This document shows, one piece after another, positions 51,340 to 58,111 of a DNA stretch of 61,037 bases. Positions within the stretch are counted from its first letter, which is position 1; each line of letters opens with the position of its first letter. The notes beneath the pieces were generated by a model. That model made no database searches and was not told where the DNA came from. It worked only from the letters and a program-made list of their open reading frames with translations. The position numbers and the translations under genes are program-made. The DNA is from a virus: positions 1-61,037 of the IMG/VR virus record IMGVR_UViG_3300020156_000441; one strand, 5' to 3'.

Positions 51340-51367
51340 GGGGTTCAAATCCCTCCGCAGCTACTAG
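51340..51367 (+). tRNA. tRNA/tmRNA 3'-end fragment (T-arm and acceptor strand)
   Basis: GGGGG (51340-51344), loop TTCAAAT (51345-51351) and CCCTC (51352-51356) form a T-arm, followed by a 7-base acceptor-like strand CGCAGCT, then A and CTA in place of CCA. No matching acceptor 5' strand, D-arm or anticodon arm is present upstream, so this is a remnant rather than a working gene. Phages that integrate into tRNA or tmRNA genes carry such 3' ends at an attachment site. Confidence 0.5.
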
Positions 51368-51709
51368 CGCGGAAGTCTGTTGCTGCCGAAACACCGTCCA
51401 TCATCCGTCTCGCTTGTCGCAGACGTGGGTGAAAGGTGATCGTTGCACAAAGTTGAATTGGCGTGAGAGAAATGCGCGCGTCGGCCTCGGCCCCACCCGG
51501 GCCGTCCGGAGTACCGCATCAGCCCAATGGTGCGCCGGACGGGGGGCCGTATGCCCGCTGGGATGCGCTGGGGGTATGAGCCAGCGCAGGGCTACCAACG
51601 CCGGGGCTGACACTACAGCATTTGTGTGCGTGCGTGTGGCTATCACGGTGCGATCGGGAACGAGTGTGGAACAAAGCGGCGAGCCAAACGCCAGGAGCAG
51701 CAAGGTGTT

Positions 51710-51730
51710 CTGCAAAACGTTCTACAAAAC
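51710..51730. repeat. Inverted arm-type repeats near right end
   Basis: CTGCAAAAC at 51710-51718 and CTACAAAAC at 51722-51730 are the inverted counterparts of the tandem CGTTTTGCAG at the left end. They lie 39 bp inside the right core. Confidence 0.55.
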
Positions 51731-51768
51731 AACTTCCTAAGTAACTGGAAACACGCCTTTGGTGGGCC

Positions 51769-51776
51769 GCCACTGG
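51769..51776. repeat. Right attachment core (attR) GCCACTGG
   Basis: Second copy of the 8-bp core. The base after it (51777) begins the codon that continues the outer capsid frame. Confidence 0.8.
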
Positions 51777-51935
51777 TACCACAAGACGGCGGTCGGCCAC
51801 GCCTCGGGTGCGGATGTGAAGACCGACGTGACGTGGCATGGCGACCGCGCCTCGCACTTCGTCAACAACATGATGAGCCAGGGCGCCTGCCTCATCGACC
51901 CCACGGGCGTCGTCACGCTGCGCTGCCTCGAATAG
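51777..51935 (+). pseudogene. Outer phage major capsid protein, 3' part (separated)
   Basis: The frame reads YHKTAVGHASGADVKTDVTW, HGDRASHFVNNMMSQGACLI, DPTGVVTLRCLE and then TAG at 51933-51935. It has no ribosome binding site or start of its own. Joined at the 8-bp core to the 5' part (7934-8590) it gives one continuous 271-residue capsid protein. Capsid C-termini of this type commonly end with a GA-x-LIDPTGVV-type strand, which supports the join. Confidence 0.88.
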
Positions 51936-51979
51936 GCGCGCCGGCCGCTTCCGTTCCCCTTTCCTTGATGGAGTTCCCC

Positions 51980-52249
51980 ATGGCCTTCGCCCCGAAGGAC
52001 CTGAGCGTGCTGGCCTACGCCAACGGCTTCACGCTCTGGCACTACACCACCGCCGACGCGCACGGCGACGTCGACACTACCGGCTACTTCAACGGTGCCG
52101 CCGACCTGCTGCGGACCGGCGACATGATCCTCGCCAACACCGGCGCCGGCGGCACGGCTGTGGGCGGCATCTTCCTGGTCGCCGGCAACGCCTCCGGCAC
52201 CGTCGACGTCGCCAACCTGACCCAGGTCGGCGCGACCGACAGCGATTGA
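51980..52249 (+). CDS. Small virion-associated protein after the capsid gene
   Basis: ATG at 51980 with TGGAG upstream. The 89-residue product (FAPKDLSVLAYANGFTLWHY, TTADAHGDVDTTGYFNGAAD, RTGDMILANTGAGGTAVGGI) is beta-rich and of a kind commonly encoded next to podophage capsid genes. It may be a head decoration or cement protein. Confidence 0.68.
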   Translation: MAFAPKDLSVLAYANGFTLWHYTTADAHGDVDTTGYFNGAADLLRTGDMILANTGAGGTAVGGIFLVAGNASGTVDVANLTQVGATDSD

Positions 52250-52303
52250 CGAACAACTCCCTCCCCCGCCCCCGGCGGGGGAGGGAAGGGGCCCGCCGGA
52301 GGC

Positions 52304-52468
52304 GGGAAGGGTGGGGGCAACGCCTTGTCCAAGGATCAGTGATCGTAGGTTGGGTTGAGCGTCAGCGAAAACCCAACAGTTCCAGCGACGCGAGGGGTGT
52401 TGGGTCTCGACCCAACCTACGCCGGGCGGGCCGCTGATCCTCGGGCAGGCCGCTGCCCCCACCCTCCC
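52304..52468. repeat. Nested palindromic intergenic element, copy A
   Basis: Outer arms GGGAAGGGTGGGGGCA (52304-52319) and TGCCCCCACCCTCCC (to 52468) enclose AAGGATCAG/CTGATCCT and an inner core whose left part begins GTAGGTTGGGTTGAGC (52345) and whose right part ends GACCCAACCTAC (52420). The core is itself made of short hairpins. A closely related copy lies at 55863-56019 and the core alone at 7554-7628. The whole gap 52250-52609 has no gene; it also holds GC-rich palindromes at 52261-52285 and near 52466-52482. Confidence 0.75.
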
Positions 52469-52609
52469 ACGCTGCGCGTGGGTCCCTCCACGGTCGCCCG
52501 CAAGTCGGGCGACCGCGTTCCGCCTACGATCGCCTCCGGCGCTCGTTGCCTTCGGCACCGGCTCCACGCCCCCAGCGGGGCTGGGGGAGGGTTCAAAAAG
52601 GAATTCCCC

Positions 52610-53176
52610 ATGGCACTCACCGCGATCGGATTGTGCAGCCGGGCGCTGCTGAAGATCGGCGCGGCGCCGATCGCCGCCTTCGACGAGGGCACGGCGGAAG
52701 CCGAAGTGGCGGACGCGCTGTACGCCCCCACCCGCGACGCGCTGCTCTCGGCCCGCGCCTGGAGCTTCGCCACCGCGCAGGCCGCCTTGCCGCGCCTCGC
52801 CACCGCGCCGCTGGCCGACTACGCGCACGCCTTCCAGCTTCCCGCGGACTTCCTGCGGGCGCTGTCCGCCGGGGCCGGGCGGGGCCGCGGGCTGGACTAC
52901 CGGATCGCCGGGAAGGCGCTGCACACGGCCAGCAACGCCGTCGTGCTGACCTACGTCTGCCGCCCGGAGCCCGAGGATTTTCCGGCCTTCTTCGATCAGG
53001 CGCTCATCGCCCGCCTCGCGGCCGAGTTCTGCCTGCCGCTGACCGAGAACTCCAGCCGGGCCGAGGTGCTCCAGCGGCTGGCCGAGCAGGAGTTCCGCCG
53101 CGCCCGGCTGATCGACGCGCAGCAGGACGTGCAGCCCGGCTTCGAGGACTTCTCGCTGATCGAGGCGCGCGGCTGA
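52610..53176 (+). CDS. Tail tubular protein A-like adaptor (T7 gp11 type)
   Basis: ATG at 52610 with AAAAGGAAT upstream. The 188-residue product (TAIGLCSRALLKIGAAPIAA, YAPTRDALLSARAWSFATAQ, FDQALIARLAAEFCLPLTEN) has the typical helical layout of podovirus adaptor proteins, which form the ring under the portal and hold the nozzle. Confidence 0.82.
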   Translation: MALTAIGLCSRALLKIGAAPIAAFDEGTAEAEVADALYAPTRDALLSARAWSFATAQAALPRLATAPLADYAHAFQLPADFLRALSAGAGRGRGLDYRIAGKALHTASNAVVLTYVCRPEPEDFPAFFDQALIARLAAEFCLPLTENSSRAEVLQRLAEQEFRRARLIDAQQDVQPGFEDFSLIEARG

Positions 53177-55071
53177 TGCCCCGGATCCGGCAGGTCAAGA
53201 CCAACTTCACGGCGGGCGAGATCTCGCGCCGCCTGCTCGGGCGCGGCGACCTGCGCGCCTACGACAACGGGGCGCTGTCCCTGCGCAACCTGTTCATCCA
53301 CCCCACCGGCGGCGTCACCCGCCGCTCCGGCCTCGCCTTCGTCGATGCGGCGCGCGGCCCCGGCCGGCTGGTGGCGTTCGAATTCAACACGGAGCAGGTC
53401 TACCTGCTGGCCTTCTCGGCCGGCGTCATCGACGTCTACCAGGACGACGCGCGCATCGCCTCGGTCGACGCCCCCTGGACCGCCGCGCAGCTCGACCAGA
53501 TCACCTGGACGCAGAGTGCGGACACCCTGCTGGTCTGCCACCCCGACGTGGCGCCGCGCAAACTGACGCGCAGCGGCGCCACCAGCTGGACGCTGGCCGA
53601 ATGGACGTACGTGGAGGAGGACGGGGCGCTGCGCACGCCCTTCTACCGTTTCGCCGATGCCGCCGTGACGCTCACCCCGTCCGGCACCACCGGCGCCATC
53701 ACCGTCACCGCGTCCGCCCCCGTGTTCGACCCGCTGCACGAGGACACGCGCCTGCGCATCCAGGGCAGGCAGGTGCTGGTCACCGGCGTCGTCTCCGCCA
53801 CCCAGGTCAACGTCACGGTGCGGCAGACGCTGCCCAACACCGGCGCCACGGTGAACTGGGACGAACAGGCCTTCGGCCCCCGCCGCGGCTGGCCGGTGGC
53901 GGCGGCGTTCCACCAGGACCGGCTGGTCATCGGCGGCTCGCGCGACCTGCCCAACCGGCTGTGGCTGTCACGCTCGGCCGACATCTGGAACTTCGACCTC
54001 GGCACCGGCCAGGACGACGAGGCGATCGAGTTCGGCATCCTGTCCGATCAGGTGAACGCCATCCGCGCCGTCTTCTCCGGCCGCCACCTGCAGCTCTTCA
54101 CCTCGGGGGCCGAGTACATGGTGTCGGGCGATCCGCTGACGCCGCAGAACATCCAGCTGAACCGGCAGACGCGCATCGGTTCCCCCGTCGACCGCACGCT
54201 GGCCCCGCGCGACGTGGACGGCGCCACCCTGTTCGTCTCGCGCAACGGCAAGGAGGTGCGGGAGTTCCTCTACACCGACGCCGAGGCCGCCTATCAGGCG
54301 AACGACCTTGCCCTGCTGGCCCGCCACATCGTCGGCAAGCCGCGCGACCAGGACTTCGACAAGAGCCGCCGCCTGCTGTTCGTGGTGATGGAGGACGGCG
54401 CCATCGGCGCGCTGACCGTCTACCGGGCGGAGCAGGTGACCGCCTGGACGCGCCTGACCACCGACGGGCAGGCGCGCTCCGTCGCCGTGGTCGGCGACGA
54501 CGTCTACCTGCTGGTCCGGCGCGGCAGCGCCTGGACCATCGAGCGGTTCGACGACACCCTCAACCTCGACAGCGCCCTGGTGGGGGAGAGCGAGACGCCC
54601 ATCGCCGTCTGGTCCGGGCTGGACCACCTGGAGGGCCGCAGCGTCGCCGTCGTGGCCGACGGCGTGCAGCGCGCCGCCGTCCCCGTCACCGCCGGGCGCA
54701 TCACGCTCGACCCGCCGGCGGCGCGCGTTGAGGCCGGGCTGCCCTACGCCCACGTCATCGAACCGCTGCCTGCCAACCTGATCGGGCAGGTCGCCGATGG
54801 TGCCCTGGTGCGCCTCGTCGCCGTCACCTTCCGGCTGGAGGACACGGCGGCGCTGCGCGTCGACGTCGGGCGCGGGCTGTACGACTTGCCGCTGCACCGC
54901 TTCGGCCCCCAACCCGCCGACGGCGCGCCGCCGCGCGTGTCGGGCGACCGGCGGCTGCGCGCCCTGGGCTGGCGGCGCGACATCGACGTGCCGCTGTGGC
55001 GCATCGAACAGGACGCGCCGCTGCCCTTCACGCTCCTCTCCGTCACCATGGAATTGAAGGTGAGCGACTGA
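53176..55071 (+). CDS. Tail tubular protein B-like nozzle (T7 gp12 type)
   Basis: A 631-residue protein starting MPRIRQVKTNFTAGEISRRL with the conserved RNLFIHPTGGVTRRSGLAFV. It is a beta-propeller-like protein; typical motifs are GWPVAAAFHQDRLVIGGSRD, LPNRLWLSRSADIWNFD and LFTSGAEYMVSGDPLTPQNI. The N-terminal TAGEIS segment is the hallmark of the podovirus nozzle family. It forms the tip of the short tail. Confidence 0.88.
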   Translation: MPRIRQVKTNFTAGEISRRLLGRGDLRAYDNGALSLRNLFIHPTGGVTRRSGLAFVDAARGPGRLVAFEFNTEQVYLLAFSAGVIDVYQDDARIASVDAPWTAAQLDQITWTQSADTLLVCHPDVAPRKLTRSGATSWTLAEWTYVEEDGALRTPFYRFADAAVTLTPSGTTGAITVTASAPVFDPLHEDTRLRIQGRQVLVTGVVSATQVNVTVRQTLPNTGATVNWDEQAFGPRRGWPVAAAFHQDRLVIGGSRDLPNRLWLSRSADIWNFDLGTGQDDEAIEFGILSDQVNAIRAVFSGRHLQLFTSGAEYMVSGDPLTPQNIQLNRQTRIGSPVDRTLAPRDVDGATLFVSRNGKEVREFLYTDAEAAYQANDLALLARHIVGKPRDQDFDKSRRLLFVVMEDGAIGALTVYRAEQVTAWTRLTTDGQARSVAVVGDDVYLLVRRGSAWTIERFDDTLNLDSALVGESETPIAVWSGLDHLEGRSVAVVADGVQRAAVPVTAGRITLDPPAARVEAGLPYAHVIEPLPANLIGQVADGALVRLVAVTFRLEDTAALRVDVGRGLYDLPLHRFGPQPADGAPPRVSGDRRLRALGWRRDIDVPLWRIEQDAPLPFTLLSVTMELKVSD

Positions 55072-55805
55072 TGGCCGGAATCACCCCCTTCGTCACCGCC
55101 GTGGCGCCCGTCGTCTCCACGGTGTCCAGCGCCTTCTCGCGCGGCGGCTCGACCAGCTCAAGTGGCGGCGGCGGTGGCGCCGCCAGCGCCCAGCAGCAGT
55201 ACGACTACGAGCGCCAACTCCTGGCGCAGAAGGCCGAACAGGAACGCCGCCAGCGCGAGGAGGACGCCCGCCGCGCGGCCGAGCAGCAGCGCCTGGAATG
55301 GCAACGCCAGGACGAGCTGCGCCGCCAGGACTGGGAGCGCCAGCAGCAGCAGCGCGCCTGGGAACAGGCGCAGCAGACCGCCCAGCGCTCGCAGGAGCTG
55401 GGCTGGCTCGCCCGCTCCCAGGACCAGGAGGCGGCGCAGACCCTTGCCCGCCAGCAGGCCGAGACCGCCACCCAGGACGCCGATGCCCAGGGCCGCCTCG
55501 CGGCCCTCACCGCCCAGGCCGAAGCCGAGGAGCGCCGCCGCCGCGACGCGCTGCGCCGCGCCATGGCCCGCAGCCGCGCCAGCCTGGGCGGGCAGGGCGT
55601 CAGCGCCGCCGACGGCTCCGGCGAGGCGATCCTGCTCGGCCTCGTCAACGAGACCGACGTCGAGGGCAAGGAGGCCGCGCGCGTCGACCAGCTGAAGCGC
55701 CAGGCGATCCAGCAGGAGATCGACAACCGCCGCCGCCGCAACCTGCTCGAACAGGCCCAACTTGCCGAACGCCAGCGCCTGGCTTTCTTGAGCAAGTATT
55801 TCTGA
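55071..55805 (+). CDS. Coiled-coil internal/virion protein
   Basis: A 244-residue protein. A short hydrophobic N-terminus (GITPFVTAVAPVVSTVSSAF) is followed by a Ser/Gly linker and a long Gln/Arg/Glu-rich coiled coil (about 45-190), then a compact ending (SAADGSGEAILLGLVNETDV) and a final helix. It sits where T7-like phages encode internal ejection proteins, so a role in DNA ejection is likely. It overlaps the nozzle stop by one base. Confidence 0.65.
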   Translation: MAGITPFVTAVAPVVSTVSSAFSRGGSTSSSGGGGGAASAQQQYDYERQLLAQKAEQERRQREEDARRAAEQQRLEWQRQDELRRQDWERQQQQRAWEQAQQTAQRSQELGWLARSQDQEAAQTLARQQAETATQDADAQGRLAALTAQAEAEERRRRDALRRAMARSRASLGGQGVSAADGSGEAILLGLVNETDVEGKEAARVDQLKRQAIQQEIDNRRRRNLLEQAQLAERQRLAFLSKYF

Positions 55806-55862
55806 GCCTCTTCAACCCCTCCCCCTGCTCCGCAGGAGGAGGGAGGGACCCAAGCGAAGCTT

Positions 55863-56019
55863 GGGAGGGTGGGGGCAACGCCTTCCCCAAGGATCCACGG
55901 CCGTAGGTTGGGTTGAGCCGCAGGCGAAAACCCAACATTCCCCGCCGTGCGAAGGGCGTTGGGTCCAGACCCAACCTACAACTCGCTGATCCTCGGCAAG
56001 ACCTTGCCCCCACCCTCCC
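55863..56019. repeat. Nested palindromic intergenic element, copy B
   Basis: Outer arms GGGAGGGTGGGGGCAA (55863-55878) and TTGCCCCCACCCTCCC (56004-56019) enclose a core with left part from 55903 (GTAGGTTGGGTTGAGC) and right part ending 55979 (GACCCAACCTAC). It is the same composite as copy A. It fills most of the gap between the coiled-coil and tailspike genes; further GC-rich palindromes flank it at about 55819-55845 and 56037-56060. Confidence 0.78.
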
Positions 56020-56080
56020 GCTTCGCGGGTCCCTCCCTCCCCCGGCGGGGCCGGGGGAGGGGTGCCTTCCGGAGCCCCCC

Positions 56081-58111
56081 ATGACCGCGACCATCCAGAT
56101 CCCGCGCGGCACGCCGCGCGCGCAGTACGTCGCCGACGGCACGCAGGCCGCCTTCACCTTCCCGTTCCCGGTCTTCGCGTCGGAGGATGTGCAGGTCTTC
56201 CTGGGCGCCGCCCTCCAGTCCACCGGCTACACCGTGTCCGGCGCCGGGGACAGCGCCGGCGGCACCGTCGCCTTCGCGTCCGCCCCCGCCGCCGGCACCA
56301 CGGTCACCCTGCGCCGCCGCGTGCCGGTGGAGCGGATGACCGACTTCCTGGAGAGCGGTCCGCTGACAGCCTCCGCGCTGAACCGCGAGCTGGACGTGCT
56401 CACCGCCTGCCTCCAGCAGGTGGCCGGCGACCAGGAGCTGATGCTGCGCTACGCCGACACCGACCTGCCGGCGTCGCCCGTGCTGCCCGGCCGCACCGCG
56501 CGCGCCGGCGCGCTGCTGGCCTTCGACGGCGCCGGCAACCCCACCGTCCGCCCCCCCGTGAACGAGGAGGCGCTGTCCACCTACCTGCCGTCCGGCCCCG
56601 GCGCCGTCGCCCGGCCGATCCGCGACAAGCTGGCCGACGCCGTGTCGGTGAAGGACTTCGGCGCCATCGGCGACGGCATCGTCGACGACACGCTGGCCAT
56701 CCAGGCGGCGCTGACGGCGGCGCAAGCCGTGCACCTGCCGTCCGGCACCTACCGCGTCTCCAACACCATCACCGTGGGCTACGGCCAGACGCTGTCCGGC
56801 GCCGGGCAGTCGTCGATCCTGCGCGCCTCCGGCTTCGGCTTCGACCTGCTGCACCTGCCGGACGGCTATGCCACCGTGCGCGATCTGCGGCTGGAAAAGG
56901 GGCTGGCCGGCGTGCGCCTGTTCGGCCGCGACGGCCCGTGCGTGCAGAACACGCTGACCGACCTCACCATCTGGGAGTCGTCCTACGGCCTCGTCCTCGA
57001 CGGCCATGCGGATCCCGGCCGGCCGTGCTACTGGAACCAGATCGCCCGCGTGCTGGTGGCCAAGCCGGCGGTGCACGGCGTCTGGCTGACGAAAAGCGGG
57101 GCGGGCGATACGCCGAACGCCAACCGCTTCCACATGGTGCGCGTCTACTCGCTCTCGGCCGCCATCTCCGGCGACGGCTTCCGCGTCGAACACGGCCGCT
57201 TCAACAACGCCTTCGTGGATTGCGAGGCCAACCTGTCCACCGGGGCCGGCGCCTGCTTCCGCGTCGGTGCCGACACCGACAAGACGCTGATCCTCAACCT
57301 CTACTGCGAGACGCTGGGCGGCGTGCCCAACGTGGTGCTGGAGGCGGGATCGGTGGAGACCTGCATCGTCAACCTGCTGTCGGCCAGCGCCGGCCCGGCG
57401 ATCCTCGACCTCTCGGGTGGACGGTATACGGCCTACAACGCCGGCTACCCGGACAAGAATCGCCTGGGCGCCACCCGCGTCAGCGAACTGGTGGTGGAGG
57501 CGCTGCGCTACGACACCGAATACGTCGAACCCGCGGCCGGCGGCGTGGTGGCGCTGGAACTGTCCAGCTCCATGGTGCTGCTCAGCGCCTACGGCGGCGC
57601 GGTGGAGGCACGGCTGCCCACGGCCTCCGCCGCCAACGGCCACACGCTCACCATCAAGAAGACGGACGCCTCCGCCAACGCCGTCACGATCACCGAATCC
57701 GGCGGGCCGGGGCCGGACGGGCGCAGCGTCAGCCTGGGCAACCGCTTCGACTACGTCACCGTGGTGTCCAACGGTGCGAACTGGTGGATCGTCGGCGGCA
57801 ACGCGCATCCGCTCAACGCCGCCTACCGCGACCAGCCCGGCCTGTTCGAGCCGACGCTCGACCAGTCGCTCTATCTGGTCAGCGCCTTCGCGGGTGCGGT
57901 GGAGGTGCGGCTGCCCGCCCCCGGCGCCGCGCACGCCGTGGGCCGCCCGGTCACCATCAAGAAGGCCGACACCTCGGGCTCTGCCGTGACCGTCACCAAG
58001 CCGGGCGGCGGCGGGCCGGACAACGAGGCGATCGTTCTGGCCGCATACGGACACGCCGTCACCGTCCTGTCGAACGGCGCCAACTGGTTCATCCTGGGAC
58101 GCAACCCGTGA
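56081..58111 (+). CDS. Tailspike with pectate-lyase-type beta-helix
   Basis: ATG at 56081 with CGGAG upstream. The 676-residue protein has a podophage adaptor N-terminus (AQYVADGTQAAFTFPFPVFA, TVTLRRRVPVERMTDFLESG), a linker, then a right-handed beta-helix opening SVKDFGAIGDGIVDDTLAIQ (about 190), the start motif of pectate-lyase-3 fold depolymerases. Two similar C-terminal modules follow (VLLSAYGGAVEARLPTASAA, SNGANWWIVGG and LYLVSAFAGAVEVRLPAPGA, SNGANWFILG), an internal duplication. It should bind and probably degrade a surface polysaccharide of the host. Confidence 0.88.
   Translation: MTATIQIPRGTPRAQYVADGTQAAFTFPFPVFASEDVQVFLGAALQSTGYTVSGAGDSAGGTVAFASAPAAGTTVTLRRRVPVERMTDFLESGPLTASALNRELDVLTACLQQVAGDQELMLRYADTDLPASPVLPGRTARAGALLAFDGAGNPTVRPPVNEEALSTYLPSGPGAVARPIRDKLADAVSVKDFGAIGDGIVDDTLAIQAALTAAQAVHLPSGTYRVSNTITVGYGQTLSGAGQSSILRASGFGFDLLHLPDGYATVRDLRLEKGLAGVRLFGRDGPCVQNTLTDLTIWESSYGLVLDGHADPGRPCYWNQIARVLVAKPAVHGVWLTKSGAGDTPNANRFHMVRVYSLSAAISGDGFRVEHGRFNNAFVDCEANLSTGAGACFRVGADTDKTLILNLYCETLGGVPNVVLEAGSVETCIVNLLSASAGPAILDLSGGRYTAYNAGYPDKNRLGATRVSELVVEALRYDTEYVEPAAGGVVALELSSSMVLLSAYGGAVEARLPTASAANGHTLTIKKTDASANAVTITESGGPGPDGRSVSLGNRFDYVTVVSNGANWWIVGGNAHPLNAAYRDQPGLFEPTLDQSLYLVSAFAGAVEVRLPAPGAAHAVGRPVTIKKADTSGSAVTVTKPGGGGPDNEAIVLAAYGHAVTVLSNGANWFILGRNP

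Larger units (their letters stand above)
51139..51709. other. Gene-poor right flank of the inner prophage
   Basis: Apart from the terminator at 51141-51163 and the tRNA-like fragment at 51340-51367, I see no supported gene in this 570-bp stretch. Short frames are present but their products lack convincing composition. It probably holds attachment-site DNA. Confidence 0.5.
8583..51776. mobile_element. Inner siphovirus-type prophage inserted in the outer capsid gene
   Basis: The element is bounded by the 8-bp direct repeat GCCACTGG at 8583-8590 and 51769-51776. It encodes integrase, excisionase-like protein, a CI/Cro-type switch, replication genes, HK97-type packaging and head genes, siphovirus tail genes and lysozyme, so it has the full gene set of a temperate long-tailed phage. 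Cargo genes lie between the integrase and the left end and between the lysozyme and the right end. Deleting one repeat plus the element rejoins the capsid reading frame exactly (codon boundary at 8591 meets codon boundary at 51777), which fixes both ends with high precision. Confidence 0.88.

Noticed and set aside
51290-51367. A complete tRNA gene
   Set aside because: Only the T-arm and acceptor 3' strand can be drawn; no D-arm, anticodon arm or acceptor 5' strand fits upstream.
8583-51776. Transposon-type insertion with an 8-bp target duplication
   Set aside because: No terminal inverted repeats lie at the very ends and no transposase is present; a tyrosine integrase and excisionase-like gene are, so site-specific integration is more likely.
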